Assembly (NCBI GenBank): GCA_945903705.1
Contig: CAMDOZ010000018.1
Coordinates: forward strand, 1 to 32,294
DNA from: Fidelibacterota bacterium
Lineage (GTDB): Bacteria; Pseudomonadota; Alphaproteobacteria; Rhodospirillales; Rhodospirillaceae
Length of the DNA stretch: 32,294 bases
Direction of reading: 5' to 3'
Part shown: in pieces, positions 19,461-27,045 of the stretch
Layout: each line of letters starts with the position of its first letter
Numbering within the stretch: the stretch's first letter is position 1
Made by a program: the position numbers and the translations under genes
Notes under the pieces: generated by a model
Database searches by the model: none
Told to the model about the DNA's origin: nothing
The model's input: only the letters and a program-made list of their open reading frames with translations

Positions 19461-19973
19461 ATGACACGCCATACCCGCTCCCGCCTTCGCTTGCGCTACG
19501 GCGCGACTTGGCGCCAGACCGCGCCGAAGCCCAAAGGGCGTAGGCGGGCCGAAGCCGGCTTCACGCTCATCGAACTCATGGTGGTCATTGTCATCATCGG
19601 CCTGCTCTCGACCTTCGTCGTGCTCAATGTTCTTCCGGCCCAAGACACGGCCATGGTGGAAAAAGCCAGAGCCGATGTCGCGCTCCTGGAACAGGGGGTC
19701 GAGATGTACCGCCTCGACAATCTCTCCTATCCCACGGTGGAGCAGGGGCTCGACGCCCTCGTGAAGGCGCCGGCCGAGCTCGCGTCGCCGGAACGCTATC
19801 GCAAGGACGGCTATGTGCGCCGCCTGCCGATGGATCCCTGGGGGTCTCCTTATCAATATGTGCAGCCCGGCGAACACGGGCCTTTCGATATCTATTCCCT
19901 CGGCGCCAATCGCCGTCTCGGCGGCGACGGCCTCGATGCCGATGTCGGCAACTGGGACAAGGCAAAGAACTGA
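19461..19973 (+). CDS. gspG: Type II secretion major pseudopilin GspG
   Basis: The 170-aa prepilin is the main pseudopilus subunit. The prepilin peptidase site is EAG^FTLIELMVVIVIIGLL, with Glu at +5. The C-terminal domain is typical: NLSYPTVEQGLDALV, GYVRRLPMDPWGSPYQYV and FDIYSLGANRRLGGDGLDAD. The leader from the ATG at 19461 is about 33 residues long and very basic, against the usual 6-10. No closer start codon with a ribosome site is visible, and the GTG at 19449 would lengthen it further. The processing peptidase GspO/PilD is not in the window. Confidence 0.95.
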   Translation: MTRHTRSRLRLRYGATWRQTAPKPKGRRRAEAGFTLIELMVVIVIIGLLSTFVVLNVLPAQDTAMVEKARADVALLEQGVEMYRLDNLSYPTVEQGLDALVKAPAELASPERYRKDGYVRRLPMDPWGSPYQYVQPGEHGPFDIYSLGANRRLGGDGLDADVGNWDKAKN

Positions 19974-19980
19974 GGCGAAG

Positions 19981-20469
19981 GTGACACAGCGCGGCTTCAC
20001 ATTGGTCGAGACGCTGGTGGTCCTGGTGATCATGGGACTGCTTGCCGCGACGGTCGTGCTCACCTGGCCCGCCGGCGGGGGCTTGCGTGACGATGCCGCG
20101 GCACTTGCCGCCCGCGCCACCCTTGCCGCCCAGGAAAGCGTCATCTCGGGCGCCGCCATGGGCCTCGACGTTACGGCGGCTGGTTACGCTTTTTACCGCA
20201 TGACCGACGGCGTTTGGCGCGAGGTGGACGACGAACGCGCCTTCCGCCGCCAGCTCTGGCGCGAAGGCGTCGTGCCCGCGGTCCGCCGTGAAGGCTTCGG
20301 CGCGAACGAACGCCGCAGCTCCGAGCGGGCGATGGTCCCAATCGTCGTTTTCGATCCGACCGGCCTCGTGCCGGTCTTCTCGGTCACGCTGGCCGAAGAA
20401 GGCGAGCGGCTCGTCGTCGCCAGCAACGCGCGCGGTCTCGTCGAAGTAATGGAGGCCGCGAATGAGTAA
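19981..20469 (+). CDS. gspH: Type II secretion minor pseudopilin GspH
   Basis: A GTG start at 19981 is chosen because GAGG lies 5 nt upstream and it gives a standard 5-residue leader, MTQRG^FTLVETLVVLVIMGLL. The longer frame from 19813 would run back through gspG and has no prepilin character there. The 162-aa product has the N-terminal helix and a divergent C-terminal beta domain with FRRQLWREGV and ERLVVASNARG, as expected for GspH. It follows gspG by 7 bp and overlaps gspI by 8 bp. Confidence 0.88.
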   Translation: MTQRGFTLVETLVVLVIMGLLAATVVLTWPAGGGLRDDAAALAARATLAAQESVISGAAMGLDVTAAGYAFYRMTDGVWREVDDERAFRRQLWREGVVPAVRREGFGANERRSSERAMVPIVVFDPTGLVPVFSVTLAEEGERLVVASNARGLVEVMEAANE

Positions 20470-20827
20470 CGCGCGCGGCTTTACGCTTGTCGAAGTTCTT
20501 GTGGCCCTCAGCGTCCTCAGCATCGCCGTGGTCGCGCTTGTGAAGGTGCAGGGCGAAAGCGCCGCAGCCGCGAGCGCCACCCGCGCGCGACTTCTGGCGC
20601 AGATCGTCGCCGAGAACAGGCTCGTCGAAAGCGTCGCTGCGCCGGAGGCCCTCAACGCCGGCACCACTACGGGCGAAGTGCGCCTAGCTGGTCAGGCCTG
20701 GACTTGGACCCAGGATGTCGCCGAAACCGGCGACCGGGACATCACGCGCATTGACGTCCGCGTTCGCGGCGCAGGGGACGACGTAGTGCTCGCCACGCTT
20801 GCCGGGTTCAAGGGGCGCAGCCGATGA
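20462..20827 (+). CDS. gspI: Type II secretion minor pseudopilin GspI
   Basis: The 121-aa protein has the leader MSNARG^FTLVEVLVALSVL, with Glu at +5. AAAASATRARLLAQIVAENRL follows the GspI pattern, and a short beta domain (GQAWTWTQDV) follows. With GspJ and GspK it forms the tip complex that starts the pseudopilus. It overlaps gspH by 8 bp and gspJ by 4 bp. Confidence 0.92.
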   Translation: MSNARGFTLVEVLVALSVLSIAVVALVKVQGESAAAASATRARLLAQIVAENRLVESVAAPEALNAGTTTGEVRLAGQAWTWTQDVAETGDRDITRIDVRVRGAGDDVVLATLAGFKGRSR

Positions 20828-21423
20828 ACACCCGGGGCTTCACCCTTGTCGAGATGTTGGTTGCGATGGCGGTTTTCTCGCTGCTCGCCGTCGCCGCGTC
20901 CGGTTTGCTCGGCGTCAGCCTCCGCAACGCCGAAGTTTTCGAACGCGCCGACGACGCCACCCGCGAGCTCCAGCTCGCCCGCACCATCATGCGCGCGGAC
21001 TTTTCCCAGATCGCCCTTCGCCCGGTGCGCGATGCCTATGGATCGCCCGTGCCCGCGACCTTCGCGGGCGGCGCGGCGTCAGCCGAGAAGCCGATCCTCG
21101 CCTTCGTGCGCCATGGCTGGGACAATCCAGGCGGCATCGACGGCCGTGCCTCGTTGCAGTACGTGGAGTACGCGGTCGCAGGCGAAGCGCTGGTGCGGCG
21201 CTCGCGTCCCTATCTCGATCCCACGCCGGAAACTCCGGTGACCACCGCGACGCTTCTCTCCCGCGTGCGCGCTGCCGAAGTTTCATTCCTGCTCCGCGGA
21301 CAATGGTCGGACCGCTGGGCGGCCCTGGCGCCTCAATATGCGCTGCCCGATGCGATCGCACTCGATGTGACGCTCGCGGCGGCCGATCAAATTCGGCAGG
21401 CTTTTCTTGTAGGTGAGCCATGA
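20824..21423 (+). CDS. gspJ: Type II secretion minor pseudopilin GspJ
   Basis: The 199-aa product begins MNTRG^FTLVEMLVAMAVFSLL, with Glu at +5. RELQLARTIMRADFSQIALRP is typical of GspJ, as is the C-terminal ALDVTLAAADQI segment. It belongs to the tip complex with GspI and GspK. It overlaps both gspI and gspK by 4 bp. Confidence 0.93.
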   Translation: MNTRGFTLVEMLVAMAVFSLLAVAASGLLGVSLRNAEVFERADDATRELQLARTIMRADFSQIALRPVRDAYGSPVPATFAGGAASAEKPILAFVRHGWDNPGGIDGRASLQYVEYAVAGEALVRRSRPYLDPTPETPVTTATLLSRVRAAEVSFLLRGQWSDRWAALAPQYALPDAIALDVTLAAADQIRQAFLVGEP

Positions 21424-22421
21424 CGCCGCTCACTTATAAGGGCAGGCCGCAGGAGCGGGGTGTCGCGCTCCTGGTCGTGCTCCTCCTCGTCACAGTTCTC
21501 TCCACCATGGCGATCGCGATGACCGACGACATTCGCTTCGCCGTGCGTCGCACCGCCAATATCCGCATGAACGAGCAGGCCCAGTGGTACGCCCGCGGCG
21601 CCGAGACGCTGGCGCGACAAGTGTTGTGGCGCAGCTGGAAGGCCACGCCCATGCGTTCTACATTGCGCGACCCGTGGGCGGCCCACGGGGTCAGCTTCGC
21701 CATCGACGGCGGGTCGATCACGGGGCGCATCGCCGACGCGGGCAACTGCTTCAATCTCAATAGTGTCGTCGAGGCCGGGCCCAAGGGCGAATACGTCCGC
21801 CGCGAGTCCGCCCGCGAAAACTTCGATCGGCTGCTCATCGCCCTCGATATCCCGTCCGACATCGCCTCCGGCCTTTCCGGCGCTCTCCTGGACTGGATCG
21901 ACACCAACGGCGTTCAGAGCGCCGACGGCGCGGAAGATGAGTCTTACGCCCGGCGCGAACCCGCCTATCGCACGGCCGGTACCTTGCTCGCCGAGCCGAG
22001 CGAGCTGCGCGCCATGGCCGGCTACACCGAGGAGCTCTACCAGCACCTGCGGCCGCTGGTTTGCGCTCTGCCCACGACGGAGCCCAGCCAGATCAACGTA
22101 AACACGCTCACTGAATTCGAAGCCCCCCTCCTGGTCATGATCACCGGCGGGGCGTTGCGCCTTCCCGAAGCGCGCCGGGCCATCGCGGCCCGGCCGGCCG
22201 CCGGCTATCAGAGCGTCGATGAATTCCTTGCCCAGGATCTGTTCGCCGGAATTGCGTTGGAACCGCCTGTTCGCGCCCAACTTGGTGTTCGAACACGTTA
22301 TTTCCTCGCCGAAAGTGATGTACGCTTTCACGACGCTCGCGTGACTATGGCCTCGCTGATGGAAGTCGGCGGCAATGGAGTCGTCACAACCCACCTGCGC
22401 AGGTTTGGAAAGTTGGACTGA
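21420..22421 (+). CDS. gspK: Type II secretion minor pseudopilin GspK
   Basis: The 333-aa protein has a 14-residue leader ending QERG, then VALLVVLLLVTVLSTMA without Glu at +5, as is usual for GspK. NEQAQWYARGAETLARQVL and the cysteine-containing NCFNLNS segment are typical. The large alpha-helical domain has SGALLDWIDTN and DESYARREPAYRTAG, regions that bind calcium in characterised homologues. The later INVNTLTEFEAPLLVMI segment is also characteristic. It caps the pseudopilus tip. Stop and start codons overlap by one base with gspL (TGATG). Confidence 0.95.
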   Translation: MTPLTYKGRPQERGVALLVVLLLVTVLSTMAIAMTDDIRFAVRRTANIRMNEQAQWYARGAETLARQVLWRSWKATPMRSTLRDPWAAHGVSFAIDGGSITGRIADAGNCFNLNSVVEAGPKGEYVRRESARENFDRLLIALDIPSDIASGLSGALLDWIDTNGVQSADGAEDESYARREPAYRTAGTLLAEPSELRAMAGYTEELYQHLRPLVCALPTTEPSQINVNTLTEFEAPLLVMITGGALRLPEARRAIAARPAAGYQSVDEFLAQDLFAGIALEPPVRAQLGVRTRYFLAESDVRFHDARVTMASLMEVGGNGVVTTHLRRFGKLD

Positions 22422-23503
22422 TGCGCACACTGGTCCTCCATCTCGGCTCTCAAACGCACTGGGCGCTCTTCGAAGCGCCGCTCGCCGCACCCGCGCGCCT
22501 CGGAACGGGCGCTCCTCCGTCGGAGACCGCCACCGACCGCTGCTGGGTCCTTGTGCCCGGCACGGATGCGACGGCTCACACGGTCGAGCTTCCGCGCGAG
22601 GCGAATGAGCGCCGGCTTGCGGCCGCTGCGGCTTTCGCTCTTGAAGACGCGCTCGCCGCCGACCCCGCCGATCTGCATTTCGCGCTGGGCGCGGCCGGCG
22701 AAGCGAAGCGCCTGGTGGCGGTCGCAAGTCACGCGGCCATGACATCCTGGACGGCGCGCCTTGCGACGCTCGGCGTCAAAGCCGATCTCCTTCTCCCCGA
22801 CTTTCTTGCGATCTCCAAGGGGCCGGTCGCTCACGACGGTCTCGTTCTCGCGAGAACCGCCGAGGGCGGCTTTGCCGCCGAAGCAGCTCTCGCGGCGCTG
22901 GTATTGGACGATCCACAGATGAAGGTCCCGGCGCGTCCCGCGGCGGAGTTTCTCCAGGACGCCTACGTCACTTTGCTCCAGGCCGCGCCGGTCAACCTTC
23001 TGCAAGGCGCCTATGCATCCAAGCGCGACTGGGGCGTGGCGCTTCGTCCGTGGCGGCGCGCCGGCGCTCTTGCCGCCGGTGTCGTTCTCGCCGTGGTCGC
23101 GAGCCTTGCCATCGAAGGGTTTCGTCTCAATCGCCAGGCCGAAGCGGCCACGGCCCGCGCCGAGGCCGTCTTCCGTGCGGCGCTCCCGGACGTAAAACGT
23201 GTCGTCAATCCGCGGGCGCAGATGCGCGCTTATCTCCAGGGCGCCAACCTCACGGGCGGCGGTTTCATCGCCTTAAGCGAGGTTGTCGTCGGCGCGGTTT
23301 CCACCGTGCCCGACGCTGAAATCACAACCCTGCGGTTCGACGCCAAGCGCGGTGAGATCGCCACCACCTTCTCGTTGCCTTCATTCGAGGCGGTCGAACG
23401 CGTAAAAGCCGAATTGACCGGACGCGGCGGTCAGGTCCAGGAAGGCGGCGCACGCCAGGACGGCGCGAGGATTCTCGCCGACGTGACGGTGAAGCAACGA
23501 TGA
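22421..23503 (+). CDS. gspL: Type II secretion protein GspL
   Basis: The 360-aa product has the actin-like cytoplasmic domain that recruits GspE (from MRTLVLHLG to about residue 195). The hallmark PVNLLQGAY lies just before a membrane segment (about 214-233, AGALAAGVVLAVVASLAIEG). A periplasmic ferredoxin-like domain completes it (ITTLRFDAKRGEIATTFSLP). It pairs with GspM in the inner-membrane platform. It overlaps gspM by 4 bp. Confidence 0.93.
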   Translation: MRTLVLHLGSQTHWALFEAPLAAPARLGTGAPPSETATDRCWVLVPGTDATAHTVELPREANERRLAAAAAFALEDALAADPADLHFALGAAGEAKRLVAVASHAAMTSWTARLATLGVKADLLLPDFLAISKGPVAHDGLVLARTAEGGFAAEAALAALVLDDPQMKVPARPAAEFLQDAYVTLLQAAPVNLLQGAYASKRDWGVALRPWRRAGALAAGVVLAVVASLAIEGFRLNRQAEAATARAEAVFRAALPDVKRVVNPRAQMRAYLQGANLTGGGFIALSEVVVGAVSTVPDAEITTLRFDAKRGEIATTFSLPSFEAVERVKAELTGRGGQVQEGGARQDGARILADVTVKQR

Positions 23504-23970
23504 GCGAGTGGTGGACTGATCGGCAGCCCCGCGAACGCGCGCTCCTTTTGGGCGTGGCCGCACTCCTATGTGCCTTCGCCCTGTTCCAGTTCCTGCTCCT
23601 CCCGCTCGTTCACTACCGCGCCTCGGCGCAAGATCAGCATGAGGCGGCGCTTGCGATGCTGACGGAGGTGGAAACCGGCGCCCGGGCGATTCACGCCCTT
23701 CGCGCCGCCGCCGGCGAGCGGCCCGAAGGCGCCGTGCGCACCGTTGTTGCCGTGACCGCTACTGAACTCGGCCTTGCCATCACCCGGCTGCAGCCCCTCG
23801 AGACCACGGAGCTCGACGTCTGGCTCGACGACGTCGATTCAAAGCTGCTCTACGCCTGGGTCGGCCGCCTGCAGGAGAGGGGGATTCCCGTGACGCGGGC
23901 CGCCATTCAAAAGAATGACGGCGCCACCGTCAGCGCCCAGATCACCTTCGCCGGAGGGCCGTCATCGTGA
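23500..23970 (+). CDS. gspM: Type II secretion protein GspM
   Basis: The 156-aa bitopic protein has a short cytoplasmic start (WWTDRQPRERALL), one membrane segment (about 14-36) and a periplasmic ferredoxin-like domain (ELGLAITRLQPLETTELDVW). Position after gspL and topology identify it, since GspM sequences diverge strongly. It overlaps gspL and gspN by 4 bp each. Confidence 0.9.
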   Translation: MSEWWTDRQPRERALLLGVAALLCAFALFQFLLLPLVHYRASAQDQHEAALAMLTEVETGARAIHALRAAAGERPEGAVRTVVAVTATELGLAITRLQPLETTELDVWLDDVDSKLLYAWVGRLQERGIPVTRAAIQKNDGATVSAQITFAGGPSS

Positions 23971-24695
23971 ATACCCGCTGGCTCGCCGCTATTTTTGCCG
24001 CCTGCTTCGCAGTTGTCATGATCGCGACCTTGCCCATGGCAGTGGTCCTGCGCGCGGTAGACCTTCCGGCGCATGGCGTCGTCTTCTCCCGGGTATCGGG
24101 AACGGTCTGGAACGGCGAAATCGCCGGCCTTGCATGGCGCGGGCATGATCTTGGTGGTGCGCGCCTCGCGTTGCGGCCGCTGTCCTTGTTCATCGGCCGC
24201 CTCGGCGTCGACATTGACCTCGACGGCGCGGGTCTCGTCGACGGCGGCGGATTCATTGCGCTTTCGCCGGGCGGCCTGCACGTCCGCGATCTCGCCCTTT
24301 CCGCCGACGTGGCGGACCTTCCTATCTTGCTTCCGCTCTCGGGAAGGGTTGCGCTCGACCTCAGCCGTGCCGACGTGAACGCGGCCGGGTGCCGTCAGAT
24401 CGAAGGTTCCGTGCGGACCGACGCCTTGAAGAATCGCCCCGCCGGTCTCGACTGGAGCGGCCCGGAGCTCAAAGGTCCCATGACCTGCAGCGAGGGCGCC
24501 ATCATGATACCTATGAGGGGCGCTGCGGGCTCCGAGACCATAGGTGTCGCCATGACGCTTGGAAAAGACGGAAGCTTCGGCGTCCGCGTCGATGCGCGTA
24601 CGCCCAACGCGGCTGTCCTTAGCGTGCTGTCGGCGATCGGTTTTGTGGAATCCGACGGCGTTATGACATTGACCCAGCGCGGGCGCTGGATCTGA
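23967..24695 (+). CDS. gspN: Type II secretion protein GspN
   Basis: The 242-aa product has an N-terminal membrane anchor (about residues 5-29) followed by GVVFSRVSGTVWNGEIAGL, the GspN signature. The periplasmic part is beta-rich (LGGARLALRPLSLFIGRL). GspN is an accessory part present in only some type II systems, and its exact role is unclear. It ends with GVMTLTQRGRW. A lipoprotein gene follows after 22 bp. Confidence 0.9.
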   Translation: MNTRWLAAIFAACFAVVMIATLPMAVVLRAVDLPAHGVVFSRVSGTVWNGEIAGLAWRGHDLGGARLALRPLSLFIGRLGVDIDLDGAGLVDGGGFIALSPGGLHVRDLALSADVADLPILLPLSGRVALDLSRADVNAAGCRQIEGSVRTDALKNRPAGLDWSGPELKGPMTCSEGAIMIPMRGAAGSETIGVAMTLGKDGSFGVRVDARTPNAAVLSVLSAIGFVESDGVMTLTQRGRWI

Positions 24696-24717
24696 GTTTC
24701 TCAACAGAGGTGATGTG

Positions 24718-25209
24718 ATGAGAACGATCTGCTCGAAGCTCCTGATCTCCACCGCGATCCTCGCGCTCGCCGGCTGCGTCACTGACGGCGGCCCAGCGCC
24801 CGTCACGCAGGCGCGAGTGGCCGCGCCTGCCGCCGAGGCCCGTGAGATCGGCACGCTTTCACCCCGCAAACTTGCGGCCGGCGAATGCGGCATGTTCCTC
24901 TGGTCCAAAGCCGCCGACCGCAGCCTTGTGTTTTTCAACACCCGCGGCGGCGCCGGACAGATGATGCTCGATGGACGCGAAGTGAAACTCGTCCGCGCCG
25001 CGGCCGACGGTGCCGAGGTTCTCGGGCAGTTCGAAAGTCAGACCTTCAAGCACGATCAGCTTTCGATCGAACTCCAGATTCAGTTCGAGCGCCGCCCGGG
25101 TCTCGCCCGCGGCGCGGTCATTCCGCAGGGCGCTTTGCGCCTGAAACGAGATGACGGATGGGAATATATTCTGCCCGTCGGGGGGCTTGTCGGCTGCGAA
25201 GAAGCCTAG
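24718..25209 (+). CDS. Small lipoprotein ending the secretion operon
   Basis: The ATG at 24718 is preferred over the GTG three bases earlier because AGAGG lies 7 nt upstream. The 163-aa product has a lipoprotein signal with lipobox LAGC (Cys20). The mature part is unrecognised, with GECGMFLWSKAADRSLVFFN, an FERRPGLARGAVIPQGAL segment and a terminal Cys-containing GWEYILPVGGLVGCEEA. It looks like a small beta domain, with Cys possibly paired to the early ECG cysteine. Its position directly after gspN suggests an accessory secretion role, perhaps doing what a pilotin does elsewhere, but it does not resemble GspS in any motif I can name. The stop codon lies inside a short dyad (TAGCC-AACA-GGCTA) without a T-tract. 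Confidence 0.8.
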   Translation: MRTICSKLLISTAILALAGCVTDGGPAPVTQARVAAPAAEAREIGTLSPRKLAAGECGMFLWSKAADRSLVFFNTRGGAGQMMLDGREVKLVRAAADGAEVLGQFESQTFKHDQLSIELQIQFERRPGLARGAVIPQGALRLKRDDGWEYILPVGGLVGCEEA

Positions 25210-25234
25210 CCAACAGGCTATGTGAGAAGGTTGT

Positions 25235-25252
25235 ATGACACTAAAATGACGA
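25235..25252 (-). promoter_or_regulatory. PhoB-box-like direct repeat before the CYTH-CHAD gene
   Basis: On the minus strand this reads TCGTCAT-TTTA-GTGTCAT, two heptamers spaced exactly 11 bp apart with both GTCAT cores intact. It lies 72-90 bp upstream of the CYTH-CHAD start but in the reverse orientation, which weakens the case for direct activation of that gene. Its similarity to the repeat at 8260-8277 is the main support. Confidence 0.4.
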
Positions 25253-25324
25253 GGTAGTCGGCTCGCGGAAAAAGCTTTAGCACTCCCCGCGCTTCGTTTC
25301 ATTTCCGTCAATCATTTCCGAACG

Positions 25325-26834
25325 ATGCCTGAAATTGAACTCAAACTTCGCGGCACGCCCGCACGCCTGAAGAGCGCGCTCGCGCGTCTTCAAAAGAAGG
25401 CGGTCAAAACCTCCGTATTCAAGAAAAGCCTACGCGCGGTCTATTTCGACACCGCGAAAGACGACCTACACGCCAAGGGCCTATCCTTCCGCGTCCGCGA
25501 CGAAGACGGGCACTTCATTCAAACGCTGAAACAAGACGCGTCGAACGGCGAAGCGCTGACGCGCGGCGAGTGGAGCGACGACGTCGCGGCCGCGGCGCCC
25601 GAACTCCTCAATACCAAGAGCGGCCGCAAGCTTCGCCATGTGTGGAAGGACGTGCGTCTCCTGCCGCGTTTCCGAACCGTGATCGCGCGGCAGGGGTTTC
25701 TGATCAGCCCACGCCGCGGTACGCAACTTGAGCTCGTGCGTGACGAAGGCGAAATTCAGGCCATAGGCAAGGATAGCGCGCGACGACGAGACGGTGCGGG
25801 TTTCCGAAATCGAGATCGAGCTCAAACAGGGATCTCCGGGCGCGCTCTACGACGTTGCCCTTCAGATTCTGGAAGCGGCCCCCGTCCAGATCGAAACCCG
25901 CGCCAAGTCGGACCGCGGCTACGCGCTCCTCTCGGCCGAGGCACAAATTGCCGCCGTGAAGGCCGAGGCGCCCAAGGTGAGTGGCGGTGAAACTCTCGCC
26001 GAGGTCTTACGCTCCGCCGCGCGCCGGCATTTCGGTCAGTTCCTGGCCAATATGGCAGGCGCCCTCGAGCACGATCCCAGCAGCATTCATCAGATGCGTG
26101 TTGCCATGCGCCGCCTGCGCTCGGCGCTCTATGGCGTACGCGATCTCCTGCCGGAAGCCGAATACGAATTCGTCCGCGTGAGGCTCAAATATCTTCTCCA
26201 ATCGCTGGGCGCGGCGCGCGATTGGGAGGTGCTGACCGAACGCATCTCGGAACTCAATGATGAGGACGAGCTGGAGGGCCATGCGGAGAATGTCCAGCGC
26301 GCCGCGAACGCAAAAAAGCGCCAGGCCCTAGTCCGCGCCGTCGACGCCGTCGGCTCACGAAAGAACACGAAGACGGCTCTTGAGGCGATGCGCTGGTTCG
26401 AGGACCTCCCGGCCTCGCGGCATGGACGCAAGCTAAAGACAAAAGCAAAGGCCGCGGCGGCGGACATCCTCAACGAACTGTTCGACCGCGTACGGCGGCG
26501 TGGCCGTCATTTCGAGGAGCAGTCCGTAGGCGATCGTCATCGCTTGCGCATCGCCTGTAAGAACTTGCGCTACAACGTCGAGCTCTTCGGCGCGCTCTAC
26601 GGCAAGCGGAAAGCGGAACGGTTCCTGGCGCAGCTGAAGCCCGTCCAGGACGATCTCGGTCACTTGAACGACGTCAGCCGCGCCCGCGATCTCTTAGGCG
26701 AGCTCGCAAAGCGCTCACCGCAGAAAGCTGCAGCCGATGCCGTCGTCGCGCGGCTGGAAGCGCGCGTGACGGCCGCCGACAAGCGCGCGCGCAAACATGT
26801 CTCGACACTCCGGGATGCGAAGGCCTTTTGGTAG
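25325..26834 (+). pseudogene. CYTH-CHAD domain protein interrupted by a frameshift
   Basis: The first frame (25325 to about 25785) encodes a CYTH (triphosphate tunnel) domain with the ExExK motif at the start (MPEIELKL), then YFDTAKDDLHAKGLSFRVRD and LKQDASNGEALTRGEW. The CYTH core then continues one base out of register as VSEIEIELKQGSPGALYDVA. This leads into a CHAD domain with HQMRVAMRRLRSAL, AARDWEVLTERI and HRLRIACKNLRYNVELFG, up to the stop at 26832. The shift lies around 25760-25785, near a GCGCGCGACGACGAG run, and fits one extra base or two lost bases. A single protein of about 500 aa is expected for this family, whose CHAD part binds polyphosphate and whose CYTH part acts on triphosphates. 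It could be a true pseudogene, a sequencing error or two separately translated halves (a GTG at 25794 exists). Confidence 0.85.
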
Positions 26835-26837
26835 CCT

Positions 26838-26939
26838 CTACCAGAAGTATTTGGAGACCCAGCAAATGACCGCCCCGACGGCGGCGGCCGGCGGCTTGGT
26901 GATGATCCAGGCGAGCAGGATCTTGTACACCGCATTTTT
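26838..26939 (-). pseudogene. Fragment resembling the C-terminus of a PiT-family phosphate transporter
   Basis: Only 34 codons are recognisable on the minus strand. They encode a membrane segment of the pattern ILLAWIITKPPAAAVGAV followed by ICWVSKYFW and a TAG stop. The AW(I/V)(I/L)T-P-AA pattern is what I recall at the end of inorganic phosphate permeases. An in-frame stop lies just upstream (26949-26951) and no further matching sequence is visible, so this is a remnant. It ends 3 bp beyond the CYTH-CHAD stop, on the opposite strand. Confidence 0.45.
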
Positions 26940-26941
26940 CG

Positions 26942-26958
26942 TTTTAGATCAGCTAAAA
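26942..26958. promoter_or_regulatory. AT-rich dyad upstream of the exported-protein operon
   Basis: A perfect inverted repeat TTTTAG-ATCAG-CTAAAA lies about 88 bp before the ATG at 27046, within the AT-richest stretch nearby. It could be a repressor or activator site for the four-gene operon that follows. A terminator role is less likely because the stem is AT-rich. Confidence 0.35.
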
Positions 26959-27045
26959 TAATACATAGGAGCGGTTGGCTTTCCGTCGTCGTCGCGACCG
27001 TCTTATGCTTAGGCATATTCCTCTTAGCCCGCCAGCGGACCTGCC

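Noticed and set aside
19813-19980. N-terminal extension of gspH back into gspG
   Set aside because: It would bury the prepilin leader 50 or more residues inside the protein. The GTG at 19981 gives a normal leader and has a ribosome site.
21387-22745. A 452-codon minus-strand frame
   Set aside because: It is antisense to gspK and gspL, both well supported by motifs and by translational overlaps.
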